Assembly (NCBI GenBank): GCA_026027325.1
Contig: JAMSLZ010000019.1
Coordinates: 1 to 64,000, forward strand
Direction: 5' to 3'
Length of the DNA stretch: 64,000 nucleotides
Source of the DNA: Actinomucor elegans
Lineage: Eukaryota > Mucoromycota > Mucoromycetes > Mucorales > Mucoraceae
The notes under the pieces were generated by a model. The model ran no database searches and was not told the origin of the DNA. It saw only the letters and a list, made by a program, of their open reading frames with translations. The translations under genes were made by a program, and so were the position numbers. Position 1 is the stretch's first letter, and every line of letters begins with the position of its first letter. Positions 1 to 10,004 of this stretch are shown here, one piece after another.

Positions 1-866
1 TTTACATTGGTTATAACAGATATTTGTTCGAAATTCGTTATTCTCAGACCTCTGAAGAACAAACAATCCGATACTGTTGCAAAAGAGTTGGTCAGAGTCT
101 ATGGTGATTTTGGTGTTCCACGTATTGCCAGTCTGATAATGGTCTAGAGTTCAAGAATGCTGTGCTGAACAGTATTTCGAAGAACCTAGGAATGATAGAA
201 GATATACTACGCCATAGCATCCTCGAGCAATGGAGCAGCGGAAAATGCAGTTCGTACCGCAACTAACACGTTAAGAAAAATGATGAAGTCAGACAGTCAT
301 AGTTGGCGTATTAATCTTCCTATCATACAGCTCTGCATGAACCGACACATTAAAGCAAAACTATGAGTTCTCCCTTCTCCTTGATGTTTGCACGTAGAGT
401 CACTTACCTGATGACTACGGTAACGAGAAGAAGTTCAAACTACCCATCGAGTCTATGACCATGCGAGAGTTGGAAGAACGCGTAGATTACATGGATAAGA
501 TCGTATTCCCAGCCATCCTCGAAAGAACTCAGAAGATAAATGAGGAATACAACAAAAAGTTCAATCAAAAGAGTGTTCTTGTCGACATTCCAGTTGGAAC
601 GCATGTCATGATCAGATTACAGAATCGATCTAGTAAGTTAGCTCCGATTTATGAGGGACCTTACACTGTTGTTCGAAGAAATACTGGTGGATCGTATGAA
701 CTAAAGGATGAACAGAATGAATTATTATCCCGAAACTATGTACCGTCGGAATTGAAAGTCGTTACCCTGGATGAGTCTAGTATCGAAGAAGAATACTACG
801 AAGTCGAAGGTATCCGTGATCATCGAGGTGAAGAAGGTCATCGAGAATACTTGATTAAGTGGAAAG
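1..866 (+). pseudogene. Outer chromovirus (Ty3/gypsy) integrase and start of chromodomain, decayed
   Basis: This is the 3' part of pol of an old Ty3/gypsy element that enters the window from the left. The integrase core is readable only by changing frame. The first stretch (1-125) runs into the second catalytic Asp motif SDNGLEF near 133-153. A further shift near 218 leads to the catalytic Glu motif NGAAENAVR near 225-255, and a stop follows at 364-366. An open stretch at 455-866 then gives the integrase C-terminal domain (VLVDIPVGTHVMIR) and the first half of a chromodomain, ending in EYLIKWK. The reading is cut at 866 by the inner element's LTR, and the other half of the chromodomain resumes at 20459. 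In the family, integrase inserts the cDNA and the chromodomain steers it to marked chromatin. At least two frameshifts and a 19.6-kb insertion make it non-functional. Confidence 0.85.
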
Positions 867-1213
867 TGTTGTAAACATGACTTGTTCAGTGTCCGTCACC
901 AATCAGGTTAATGTTCGACAATGCTTATACTCAGCTTGTGCTTTGACAGCTTTGTAACGTCGGTTAAGAGATATATATGGAAATCAATGCTTAGTGCAAC
1001 TAACCTTCATAAACTATCTATCACCGAATATAAAGTCGTACTAGAATGGATTACTATAAATCCTTGTTAACTCCATGAGCGCAGTCTTTGACTAACTCAA
1101 TCGTCTATAATATCAAGTTAAATCCGAACTTCAATTTTGTATAAATAGCTCATCATTTTAATGCTTTAATAAATCAATTCGTTTTATCAGTCTTTATTAT
1201 ATTCGATATAACA
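867..1213 (+). repeat. 5' LTR of inner chromovirus
   Basis: This 347-bp copy runs from TGTTGTAAACATGAC to CGATATAACA. It matches the right LTR at 20091-20454 almost base for base, but lacks a 17-bp segment close to the 3' end that the right copy has. A TATA-like TATAAATAG at about 1141 could be the element's promoter. The same LTR family occurs alone at 23418-23795 and inverted and truncated at 24361-24606. Confidence 0.92.
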
Positions 1214-1266
1214 TTTTTTTTAACCATATCTGCTACTTTTGGTTTATTACACACTTACTACTCAAT

Positions 1267-3204
1267 ATGTCTGCTCCTATCTCTACTGTTTCTGGTTCTA
1301 ATGACGTTGTCATTAATCCTCCTGTTGCTACTGAATCCTCTGCTGATCAAGACGTAGAGATGAACAACTGTGATGACGGTTTATCCGTATCTGACTCCGT
1401 TGAGGTGATCAAGGACGCTATCCGTCAAGCCTCTGCTCAAATCGCCAAGATGACTATCCAGTTGGTGACTCCTGGTGTTCTCTCTGAAGAAGCTGCCAAG
1501 AAACTTCGTGGTGATCTTGCTCTTCGTCAAAAGGATTTGAAGCTATTTAAGGAATCTCTTCTGGCTATGGAAGAATCCCTTGGTAGCTCTGCTGCTAGTC
1601 CTGCTTCTGCTTCTCTGGGTCCTACTAAGAGTACTATGTTACGTACTGAGTTTGTGCCCAATGACTTACCTATTATCCAATGGGTTGGTATGGTTTCTGA
1701 CAACAAGTCTACCATCTTCACTGACTTGCGTACTTGTCTTTCTCGCTTCGAAGTCGTTGTAGAGTGTCATGGTCTTGACTTGGACGTCAATGGTGCTCGC
1801 CTACTTAAGTACTGTTGCTTAAACGAGGATCATCAAACATTCTTGAAAGAAACCTTCTTTGTGCCTGGTGTTGCTGCTACTTGGTCCATTGTAAAAGATG
1901 CCTTTTTGAAGAAGTTTGGTGTGAATGCAAGTGTAGATCGCTCTACTGCTGCTAACGAGCTCATGGCCATCACTAAACGGTCAACCGAGACAATTGAACA
2001 GTATATTGACCGCTTCAACGCGTTACGTCGTCGTGCTGACTTGAATGATTCGTTCTTGTTAATATCTACCTTCTTGCGTGGATTGCCTGACTCATTTCAA
2101 GAACGTATGGCATATACTATGAATATGGGAACTGAAACTCAGACGCAGAATCTCGAGTATGTTTGCGCTGTGGCTCGTAACTTGGACAGTCGTTTGGCTT
2201 CTATGCGTGCTAACAAGCGTACTGGTGACGATCAAAGGGAATCTCTTGGCACGAAAAAGTCAAAGGTTTCTGATGAACCATCGTCGTCATCGTTTCCTAA
2301 TGGTGCTGCTGCCTCGAAGTACGCATCAAAACCTTCTTCTTCGTCTAGTACAAGAGAAAAGAAAGGGTTGTTCTGTTCTTTCCACCGATCGACTACGCAT
2401 AGCACGGACTCTTGTCGCGCTGCTAAACTGGGAGGTGTACCCAAGCCTGGTCCTGGTGACTGCCGTCGTTGTGGCGCTAAGAATTGGAACCCATCACATC
2501 GCTGTGATTCATCTGCTGCAGTGAATGGTGTTGGTAAATCTGCCAGTAATCTGGTAATGAGAGCTATGTCCACGTCGCCCGAACGTTTTTCCTCTTCTGC
2601 CTCTCGCACCACTACTACTACTTCTTCTGCTGCTCCTCGTGCTCCGGTTTCCACTACCGTCGAGACTAATACTTCTGTTGCTTCTTCTGCTGGATCAACC
2701 AATGCTTCTTCTTCTTCTGCTGTGGCTGTTGCCACACAACGCATCAATGATATGGATATTTCAGATGAAGAATCGCTTCTGGTCGCCGCGCAGGCACAAG
2801 CTTGTAAGTATCACAAAAGATTTTCATTGCCACCAAGACAGATTTCTAATTCTCTCTTTGTACCGGCTATTATAGAGAATATTACTACCTACAGTTTGAT
2901 CGATTCGGGTTCGAGCTTTTCTATGGTTACGCCAGAGTTTTTTAACTCACTTGTTCCACCTATTCCTTTGGTGAAGCAAGAAGGCACAATCCAGCTTGGC
3001 CACGTCAATAATGCGATCAGTAGAATAGGGTCTTGCACTCTAAAAGTATTCTATAATAAAAAATCTTTTTACCATACTTTTGAAGTTTTTCCTTTCTTTA
3101 CTCATGAAGATGTTCCTATTTGCTTTGGTCTTGACATCTTACCTCAATTGAACATTGGTATCACTGGTCTTGTTAGTTCACACTTTGAACAAATTGGCCA
3201 TTGA
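1267..3204 (+). CDS. Gag-protease polyprotein of inner chromovirus
   Basis: This 645-residue frame starts 53 bases after the LTR. Residues 1-110 include a helical N-terminus. The retrotransposon Gag domain covers roughly residues 120-310 (LLKYCCLNEDHQTFLKETFF, TIEQYIDRFNALRRRADL). A Cys/His-rich nucleocapsid-like segment follows near 370-415 (CSFHRSTTHSTDSC and CRRCGAKNW). It is not a standard CCHC knuckle. A long Ser/Thr/Ala tract comes next, then an aspartic protease with the catalytic LIDSGSSFSMV near residues 543-553. Gag packages the RNA and the protease cleaves the polyprotein. The frame ends with TGA at 3202-3204, but the same frame stays open beyond it into RT. The TGA is therefore either a read-through site or a TGG-to-TGA nonsense change. 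Confidence 0.9.
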   Translation: MSAPISTVSGSNDVVINPPVATESSADQDVEMNNCDDGLSVSDSVEVIKDAIRQASAQIAKMTIQLVTPGVLSEEAAKKLRGDLALRQKDLKLFKESLLAMEESLGSSAASPASASLGPTKSTMLRTEFVPNDLPIIQWVGMVSDNKSTIFTDLRTCLSRFEVVVECHGLDLDVNGARLLKYCCLNEDHQTFLKETFFVPGVAATWSIVKDAFLKKFGVNASVDRSTAANELMAITKRSTETIEQYIDRFNALRRRADLNDSFLLISTFLRGLPDSFQERMAYTMNMGTETQTQNLEYVCAVARNLDSRLASMRANKRTGDDQRESLGTKKSKVSDEPSSSSFPNGAAASKYASKPSSSSSTREKKGLFCSFHRSTTHSTDSCRAAKLGGVPKPGPGDCRRCGAKNWNPSHRCDSSAAVNGVGKSASNLVMRAMSTSPERFSSSASRTTTTTSSAAPRAPVSTTVETNTSVASSAGSTNASSSSAVAVATQRINDMDISDEESLLVAAQAQACKYHKRFSLPPRQISNSLFVPAIIENITTYSLIDSGSSFSMVTPEFFNSLVPPIPLVKQEGTIQLGHVNNAISRIGSCTLKVFYNKKSFYHTFEVFPFFTHEDVPICFGLDILPQLNIGITGLVSSHFEQIGH

Positions 3205-3881
3205 CTCCCAGACCCAATTGATCCTGATCAGGTCAAACCAAATGATAATCCATACGGAACGATTACTGAGCGAAAGCCTTTGCTTGATAAAATAAACAAG
3301 TTATTACAGGTCAATTCTTCTATTGATATGAAAAGTACATACTGCAATTTACCAGGTGCTATTATTCATCTCAAAACGAAGCCTGGAAGTGTTGCTTACA
3401 GAAAACAATACGCATTGCCTGAAGCCTATCGTTCTGCGGTCCTTGACCAAATAGAAACATGGTTACAGGAAGGTGTCATTGAAAGAGCTCCTTCTCATAC
3501 ATCGTGGAATAGTCCCATCCTTTGCGTCAAAAAGAAGGACTCATTCGGTAATTACACGTATGCTAAACCTAGAGTGGTTTGTGATGTTCGTCTAGTTAAC
3601 CAATTGCTGATTGTAAATGATAGACAACAATTACCTCTCATCTCAGAAATACATCAACGTATTGGCACTGCTCCAATCCACACTATATTGGACATTCATG
3701 CTTGCTTTACAAGTTTTAAAGTTGCTGATGAAGATCGCGAGAAACTGTCCTTTACTTGTCCCTATACCAATCGGCAGATGCGCTTTATCAAAGCGTGCTA
3801 TGGCATAAGTTCGTTGGATCGGTCGTCCAACGCAATCTGACAACGCTCTTTGAAGATCTTCCTTACGTCAACGTGTATGTA
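3205..3881 (+). pseudogene. Pol, N-terminal half of reverse transcriptase (broken)
   Basis: This continues in the gag frame directly after the TGA at 3202-3204. It encodes the RT fingers and palm start: YRKQYALPEAYRSAVLDQIE, the basal segment WNSPILCVKKKD, KPRVVCDVRLVNQLL, and the first catalytic Asp in HTILDIHACFTSFKV. At GGCATAAGTTC (about 3804-3814) one A appears to be missing. After that point the correct reading KFVGSVVQ...LPYVNVYV runs one frame over, and the gag frame stops at 3838-3840. At 3880-3881 the sequence is cut in the middle of the YVDD catalytic motif by a Tc1-like element and resumes at 5538. In the family this domain copies element RNA into DNA. Here it is doubly inactivated. 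Confidence 0.88.
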
Positions 3882-5537
3882 CTGTATGCGAAAAAAGGGT
3901 TTCAATGTTTTATAAATTAACCTTTTCTCTTTACACAGCTGTCTAAAATAAAACTATGCGGTTGATGTTAGTATCAATAGAGGGCTAAAACTTTGGCCTT
4001 TTTTCCTATAGGTTTTCCTTTATTGCGAACTCTATTTAACACTACGGAGCTAAGGCGAATTTGAGAAATTTTGATTTTTTGATTTTTCAAAATTCGTCAT
4101 TACTTAGCGTCGCATAAAATTATTTTAAATTGAGCTATCGAAGAAATTTAAAACACGTTCCAAAACAATGGGACGTTCTTTATGAATAGGAAAATTAAAA
4201 TAAAGAATAAAGAAGCTGGCTCGTCCTGTCCAAATTGAATATTTTCATCACTTTTTTTTTATAAAAAATTAACATCATGATTCGTTCTATTACTAAAGAT
4301 AAGCAAGACACTCTCAAGTCACTGTTGTCAACAAACACTCCATACTCAAGAATCCAGAAACAACTACCAAATATTTCTCTAGCCACTATTAGTAGATATA
4401 AAGCAAAGTTTTTTCCTACTACGAAGCCTGCTATCACTGGAAGGCCATGTTCAATAAGCAATACAACAAAGAAATAGATTCGAAATAAGATGAAAGCTGG
4501 TCAATTCAAATCACCACAAGATATAAAGGCTTATCTTATTTCAGTTGGAATTAATATGACAATCAGGAACATTTAGTTAATGCTTCATTCTATGGGCTTC
4601 AAAGCAAAAAGAAAGCAAGAGTCTGATTTCATCTCCGAAAGCAATAGAAAAAAGCGACTTGCGTGGGCTAAACAACATAGGGTGTTAGCCAAGGACGACT
4701 GGCGTAAGTGGATATTTTCAGACAAAACAAAGGTTAACATTTGGGCTTCAGACGGTATTAAGTACTATTGGTCTCAGCTAAATGATGTTGTTCGCCCTCA
4801 CTATTTAGATCTCCAAATTCAGTAGGAAGGGGGTAGTGTCATGTTTTGAACTTGTATAACAGCGAAAGGCCCTGGTTATGGTACTACAATCATTGAATGC
4901 TCGATAAATTCATCTTTGTACGTTGAAATACTTCAGTCATCACTTAAAGATACCTTAGACTATTATGACTTGGATTCAAAACATGTTTGTTTTCAACGAG
5001 ACAAGGCCACTCCTCATAGATCAACTATTGCTAAAAAGTTGTTTCCCAAAAACAAGTTCAATGTGGACCAAATTTATAACTGGCCACCGCAAAGCCCGGA
5101 TTTGAACCCAATTGAACATATGTGGCACCAATTGAAAAACCGTTTGGGACAGTACCCAACTAAACCTCATACTGTAGAAGAACTAGAAAAGAGGATCAAT
5201 ATAGAGTGGTATAAATTTACTAAGGAGGACTGCCTGAAATAGATTGATAGCATGCCTGGTAGAATTGAAACTGTTATAAAAAGTAAAGGTCAACAAACAA
5301 ATTATTAATTTTTTTTCCGTACTTTTTAGCAAGCTTAATTTTTTACTTTTTAACTTTATACTTATATAAGTACTAATAAACTTTTGTTTGTTAAGAACAA
5401 AGCATATATCATCTGAAAGCCCTTCATTTCTTCTACAACTTTCTCTAAGTAACATGTTTGTTTTATAGAGTTATAAGCTGCTTATATGATGAAATATTCA
5501 AAATTGGAAAACATTGAAACCCTTTTTTCGCATACAG
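3882..5537 (+). mobile_element. Tc1/mariner-like element, DD37E type, copy 1
   Basis: The 1,656-bp element is bounded by perfect 30-bp terminal inverted repeats (CTGTATGCGAAAAAAGGG... and its complement) and flanked by TA on both sides (3880-3881, 5538-5539). That is the Tc1/mariner signature. Removing it and one TA restores the RT codons for YVDD. A second copy, inverted and itself interrupted, lies at 13381-17287. The interior holds one transposase reading frame on the plus strand that contains five stop codons. Confidence 0.95.
4277..5308 (+). pseudogene. Tc1/mariner DD37E transposase with five in-frame stops
   Basis: A single plus-strand frame of about 343 codons covers the whole protein. 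The N-terminal helix-turn-helix (DKQDTLKSLLSTNTPYSRIQ) is followed by a second DNA-binding region with GRPCSIS. The catalytic domain has the first Asp in WIFSDKTKVNIW, the second in CFQRDKATPH, and the Glu in SPDLNPIEHMW. Thirty-seven residues lie between the second Asp and the Glu, hence DD37E. The frame never shifts but is cut by TAG at 4475, about 4574, 4823 and 5240, and by TGA at about 4847. Family alignment from memory suggests Gln or Trp at several of these places, so CAG-to-TAG and TGG-to-TGA changes would explain them. The second copy has the same five stops. Confidence 0.88.
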
Positions 5538-7040
5538 TAGATGACATCGTTGTTTCTACATTTCCTCCGCTATCATATCATGCAGATTGCGTTGCTGAAG
5601 TGATCAAACGTCTTACTAGTGCTAATCTCGTACTGAATCCTGATAAGATCGTATTCGCTCAACAGAGTATACACATATTGGGTTGGTCGTTGATAAAAGG
5701 TAAACTGATCCCTGATCCTCGCAAAGTAGCAAGCTTAGAAAGCTGGCCTAAAATGACTACTGGACGTCATATCCAACAGTTTCTCGGGTTTATGAACTTC
5801 TTCCGTTCATCCATTCCTTTCTTTGCTAAACTCGCTGCTGATTTAGATGACCTACGTAACGTAAAAGATATTACTAAAGTCTGGTCAAACAAACACGAAC
5901 AAGCTTTTGCAGCTCTTAAATACGCTCTGGCCAATGCTCCTGTTATCTCGCCTCCAGTTATCGGTCAACGATTTCATGTTGCAACAGATGCAAGTGTGTC
6001 TGGTATTGGTGCTATGCTGTATCAAATTATCGATAATGAAGTTAAGTTTGTTGCCTTGGCTTCTCGAAAGCTTAGTGTTTCCGAACGCAACTATAGCACT
6101 ACCAAACGTGAATTGTTAGCTGTCGTTTATGCATTTGCGAAATTCCACAAGTGGCTGTATCTTATTCCTTTTACGTTACATACTGATCATAAAAGTCTCA
6201 TGTACTTGCAGACTCAAGAAGTACCTAATGCTTTAATGGCTGGTTGGTATGAGGGTATTTTTGGTTATACGTTCAATACAGTTCACCTGCCTGGATTCAA
6301 AAATCTTATTCCTGACGCTCTCTCACGCCTTTATACGGACGAGGATCAACCGATTAATGTTCTGGAGGGGGGTAGTTGTCTCGATATAGTCGCGCTTGGT
6401 GATGTTGGTAGCATTTCAAACAAAAAGAAAAGCTTGAAAGATAGTGAAAAGGGATCTATGGCTAAAAGCAAAAAGCAATTTGCTCAACAGTCACGCCCTA
6501 GTATTTATAAAAATAATACTTCTCTCTTAGCTTCTTCTTCAACAGTACCAATATTACTTACTGATCAGAGTAATGATACTTGCGCTACTATATCTCCACA
6601 ACAAACTTCTAATGACGATGAAGACCTGATTCTTCGAACATTAAAGTTTGCTGATTATATTACACCACCTAAAAATGAACGTGATAATCTCGTATTTAAA
6701 GCACACCTTTTAGGACATTATGGTTTACAAAGCATCGAGAACCAATTACACCATGATGGTATTCACTGGACAAACATGCGAAAAGATATTCAACGAATCT
6801 TGGGCGAATGTACTGAATGCAATAGGTTCAACATATCCAAAGTTGGTTATCACCCACCAAAATCTGTATTGCCTGATCAACCACTTGATCATTGGTGTAT
6901 GGATTTAGGTACTTTTGATGTCACCTCTTCTCGCGGCAATAACTTTATGTTAGTCATGGTAGACTATTATTCAAGGTTTACTGTTCTTAGAGCATTACCT
7001 GATAAACATAGTACGACTATCGCTGCCGAACTTTTATCTA
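5538..7040 (+). pseudogene. Pol, RT C-terminus, RNase H and start of integrase
   Basis: The frame resumes at the DD of YVDD (VDDIVVSTF) and is open to the next insertion. It contains the RT thumb (HILGWSLIKGKLIPDPRKV, QFLGFMNFFRSSIP). RNase H follows with acidic residues in HVATDASVSGIGAML, TKRELLAVVYAFAKF and LHTDHKSL. After a variable linker comes the integrase zinc-binding HHCC motif (HLLGHYG...CTECNRF). The integrase catalytic core begins with its first Asp in HWCMDLGTF. The stretch ends at AELLS, where a second Tc1-like element is inserted at a TA. No stop lies within the piece, so this part decayed mainly by being interrupted. Confidence 0.9.
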
Positions 7041-8698
7041 CAGTGACTCGCAAAACTGTTCAAATGTTTGATACTTTTTTAAATATCGGGTTCAAACCTG
7101 AAGTTCTTCATTATCAACATACCATATAATTAATATCATTCGAAAGAGAAAAGAGTCAGGAATGTATTCAAAAAAAAATTTATTAATAAATTGCTATTTT
7201 AAGGAATTTAATCGGACACAGAAAATCAGAATATCATTTGAACAGTTTTGCACGGATATCAAATATGACAAATATCAGTGTTTAAACGGCATTTAATACT
7301 TTGTCCAGTAACCTTTTGCCTTGATACACTGTTGAATACGCTCTGGCATGCTTTCTATAACCTTTTGGCACTCCTCCTTCTTAATGATGTCGTACCAAAC
7401 TTCCTTCGATCTTTCGAACAGGTCGTTCATACCTTTTGCAGGTGCTTCATACTCATTTAAGCGCAGTTTCAATAACCTCCACATATTCTCGATAGGATTG
7501 AGGTCTGGTGACTGTGGTGGCCAGTCCATGACTTGGTACTCCTGTTCTTTAAGGTAGTCTTTTACGAGATTTGAAGTGTGTTTGGGGTCGTTGTCCTGCT
7601 GGAATATGATTTGGTCACGCCGGAGACCCAAATTTTCGCATGCAAAATCGATCGTTTGTCTCTGTTCGTCTTCTAAGATCTCCTTATATAGTGTTTTATC
7701 CATGTGGCCTTCAATTTTGCACATCCATCCAACACCAGCGTATGTAATCGCACTCCAAAGCATAATACTACCTCCTCCATGTTTTACCGTGTAGCATTAA
7801 TATGTCGCGGTTGCAACGTTTGACCATCCCGAATCCAGGCCCAAGTGCGTCCATCCGAATTGAAGCGATTTACTTTGGTCTCATCTGACCATACCACACG
7901 TTTCCAGTCATCAATTGTCCAATAACGATGAGCTTTACACCATGCGAGCCTTTTTCTGGCATTTTTTACACTTAGCATAGGCTTCTTCTTTTCAATAGCT
8001 CCCAAACCCTCCTTACGGAGAGCTCTACGAATAGTATCAGCGCTAACATGAATTCCATGATCAATTTGAAGCTGTTTCTTGACTTTAACAGCGTTATCCA
8101 TTCTGCCTTTAGTAATCAAACGTACACAATATCGTTTATCAGCACCAGACAGGGCCTCGGGTCTACCACTTTTGCACAGTTTTCTTCCAGAACATTCTAA
8201 TCTACTGATGTTGAATACAGTACCGATGCTAACTCCAACCTTTTCAGATACTTTACGAACACTTTGACCGGAATTTAGAAGAGATATGATTTGGTTACAT
8301 TGATCGGTTGATATAGCGCGCATGTCCAACAATATTTAGACTTAAATTGGAAAAGTTGATATATAATGTGAGCGTATAATTGTAGTAAAATCTTCTTCAT
8401 ATGTTAGCCAAGACATATGTTAAATATAAGAGACCTTGGAATAAAAGCCAACTTGTGGTTCAACGATTTTTCCATTTTAGCTTGTGCATGCAAAACTGTT
8501 CAAATGTATAAATCAAATTGAAGTCACAATAACTATTCCATAAATGGAAATATTTGACCAAAGTTTTTTTGAATGTAATCTACACGATTTGCTCTTTACA
8601 ACAATATAAGTGACATCAAAATCAGCGATAGAAAAGTTTGATTTTGAATGCGATTTATAAAAAAATGTCAAACATTTGAACAGTTTTGCGAGTCACTG
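7041..8698 (-). mobile_element. Tc1-like element, DD34E type
   Basis: This 1,658-bp element has ends CAGTGACTCGCAAAACTG and its complement, flanked by TA (7039-7040 and 8699-8700). Removing it and one TA joins the integrase codons in frame (AELLS to IFSLFGFPK). The 17-base core GCAAAACTGTTCAAATG occurs four times: outer copies at 7050-7066 and 8673-8689, and inner copies in the opposite orientation at 7235-7251 and 8490-8506. These are probably transposase-binding sites. The transposase lies on the minus strand. Confidence 0.95.
7293..8332 (-). pseudogene. Tc1 DD34E transposase, one frameshift
   Basis: Reading from 8332 downwards, the first frame encodes the paired-like DNA-binding region. 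It has two helix-turn-helices (STDQCNQIISLLNSGQSVRK and TKGRMDNAVKVKKQL), with GRPEALS between them. The catalytic domain begins with the first Asp in RVVWSDETKVNRF. That frame stops at 7784, right after RHINAT. The second frame, from about 7783, carries the Gly-rich segment, the second Asp in IIFQQDNDPKHTS and the Glu in SPDLNPIENMW. Thirty-four residues separate the last two, which is the classical Tc1 spacing. It ends at 7293. A small indel around 7780-7786 causes the break, so this copy is probably dead but young. It is otherwise intact, about 345 residues long, the usual Tc1 length. Confidence 0.9.
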
Positions 8699-9417
8699 TA
8701 TATTCTCGTTATTTGGCTTTCCAAAGATCTTGAATTCGGATAATGGTGCAGAGTTCACAGCTGATATTGTAGCAAAAATGATTGAGATGAGTGGCATTGA
8801 TCGAAGACTTTCATTACCATACTCTCCTACGGGTAACTCGGTAAACGAAGCATATGTCGGTTTGGCAAAACGTACAATTGTTAAGGAATTACGCGGTAAA
8901 GGCGCTGACTGGGATTATTATTTGAATTATTGTCAATACGCTATGAATTGTAAATACGCACGGTTACATAAGTCTCGTCCTTATACAGTGTTATTCAATA
9001 GACAACCAAATGGCTTTGAAGACTACTCAAATACTAAACCTGTATTGCAACTAGAAGAAACTGACACGAAAATGATTGATGAAAAATTCAAATTTGTCAA
9101 TGAAGTCGTTATACCAGCATTGTCTAAACGCATAAGAGATACGCAAGAACGTGATCACGACAGATTCGTAAAAACGCATAGGATTGTAACTAAGCAGTTT
9201 CCTGTTGGAAGTAAAGTTATGATTAAGAATGTAACACGATTAAGCAAATTAGATGCGCGTAATCTCGGTCCATTTTATATACATGGAATCACAAAGAACG
9301 GTAGCTATATCTTGAAAGATAAAGCGGGTACTCTCTTATCTAGAGATGTACCTACATCGCATATTATATTCATCTCCTCAGATAATATATCTACTGAAGA
9401 ATATCAGGCTGAAGTGC
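8699..9417 (+). pseudogene. Pol, integrase C-terminal part
   Basis: The integrase core continues with FSLFGFPKILNSDNGAEFT (second Asp) and SPTGNSVNEAYVGLAKRTI (Glu). The C-terminal domain follows with FPVGSKVMIKNVTRLSKLDA and the GPF/Y-like LGPFYIHGITKNGSYILKD. The original frame reaches EEYQAEV and ends at c9417. There the inverted-repeat structure, and inside it the Harbinger-like element, interrupts. The codon split at 9417 is completed in frame by GT at 19563, where the chromodomain resumes. The apparent tail up to the stop at 9453 belongs to the inserted direct repeat and is not pol. Confidence 0.88.
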
Positions 9418-9420
9418 AAA

Positions 9421-9821
9421 GAGCAACGTTAAAAATAAAAAAAAATAAAAATTAGTTTTTAAATTAAATAGTGTTTTTTGTAATTATATTTTTTTTGTTT
9501 AACACTTTTTTATTGTAATTTTTGAAAGTTTGGTAATTAACGTAAAAATAAGAAATTGCAATAATTATGCAAAACTTATAAAGATTAAACTTTTATATTA
9601 CTTTTCAATACAATTAAACTTTTTTTTTTCATAATATTTCACACCAGATCGAAACCCTGTTGTGCGACAATTTTTTTCTTTTAAAATTGATTAAAAAGCA
9701 CGTCGTAAGTTTTTTAGCAACTTACAACTTGATAAATAAAGAAAACTATATAATTTTAATTTAATAATATAAAAATAATTATAATATATATATTAATTAT
9801 TAATGGTATGTAATGTAGCTC
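9421..9821 (+). repeat. Left 401-bp direct terminal repeat
   Basis: This very AT-rich repeat is identical to 11456-11856 apart from one base in an A-run and one in a T-run. The near-identity means recent insertion or homogenisation. It would have to carry the promoter of the transposase gene that starts at 10005, although no TATA box can be chosen with confidence in so AT-rich a sequence. Confidence 0.93.
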
Positions 9822-10004
9822 TTATATAAAAATTGCTCTTTGTTTTTGATTCATAGTATCAATTTTTATTTTATTTTTGCCAAATGTTTGAATGTTTAAT
9901 ATTAAAATAATTATAATTATAATCATTTCTGTAACATTAATTCAAACTCAATTACTTTTTTCTAAAAAATTGAATTATTATATAAATAAAAATAAGAACA
10001 TCTT

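Noticed and set aside
1214..1266. tRNA primer-binding site after the left LTR
   Set aside because: The sequence TTTTTTTTAACCATATC... shows no convincing match to a tRNA 3' end or to the LTR-derived RNA 5' end, so no call was made.
2232..2747. 171-codon minus-strand frame opposite gag
   Set aside because: Low-complexity mirror (Glu/Val/Ala) of the Ser/Thr-rich gag segment. No start context or motif.
4277..5308. TAG/TGA reassigned to an amino acid (alternative code)
   Set aside because: All host genes in the window read normally with the standard code and several end in TAA, TAG or TGA. The stops in the transposase are better explained by shared mutation.
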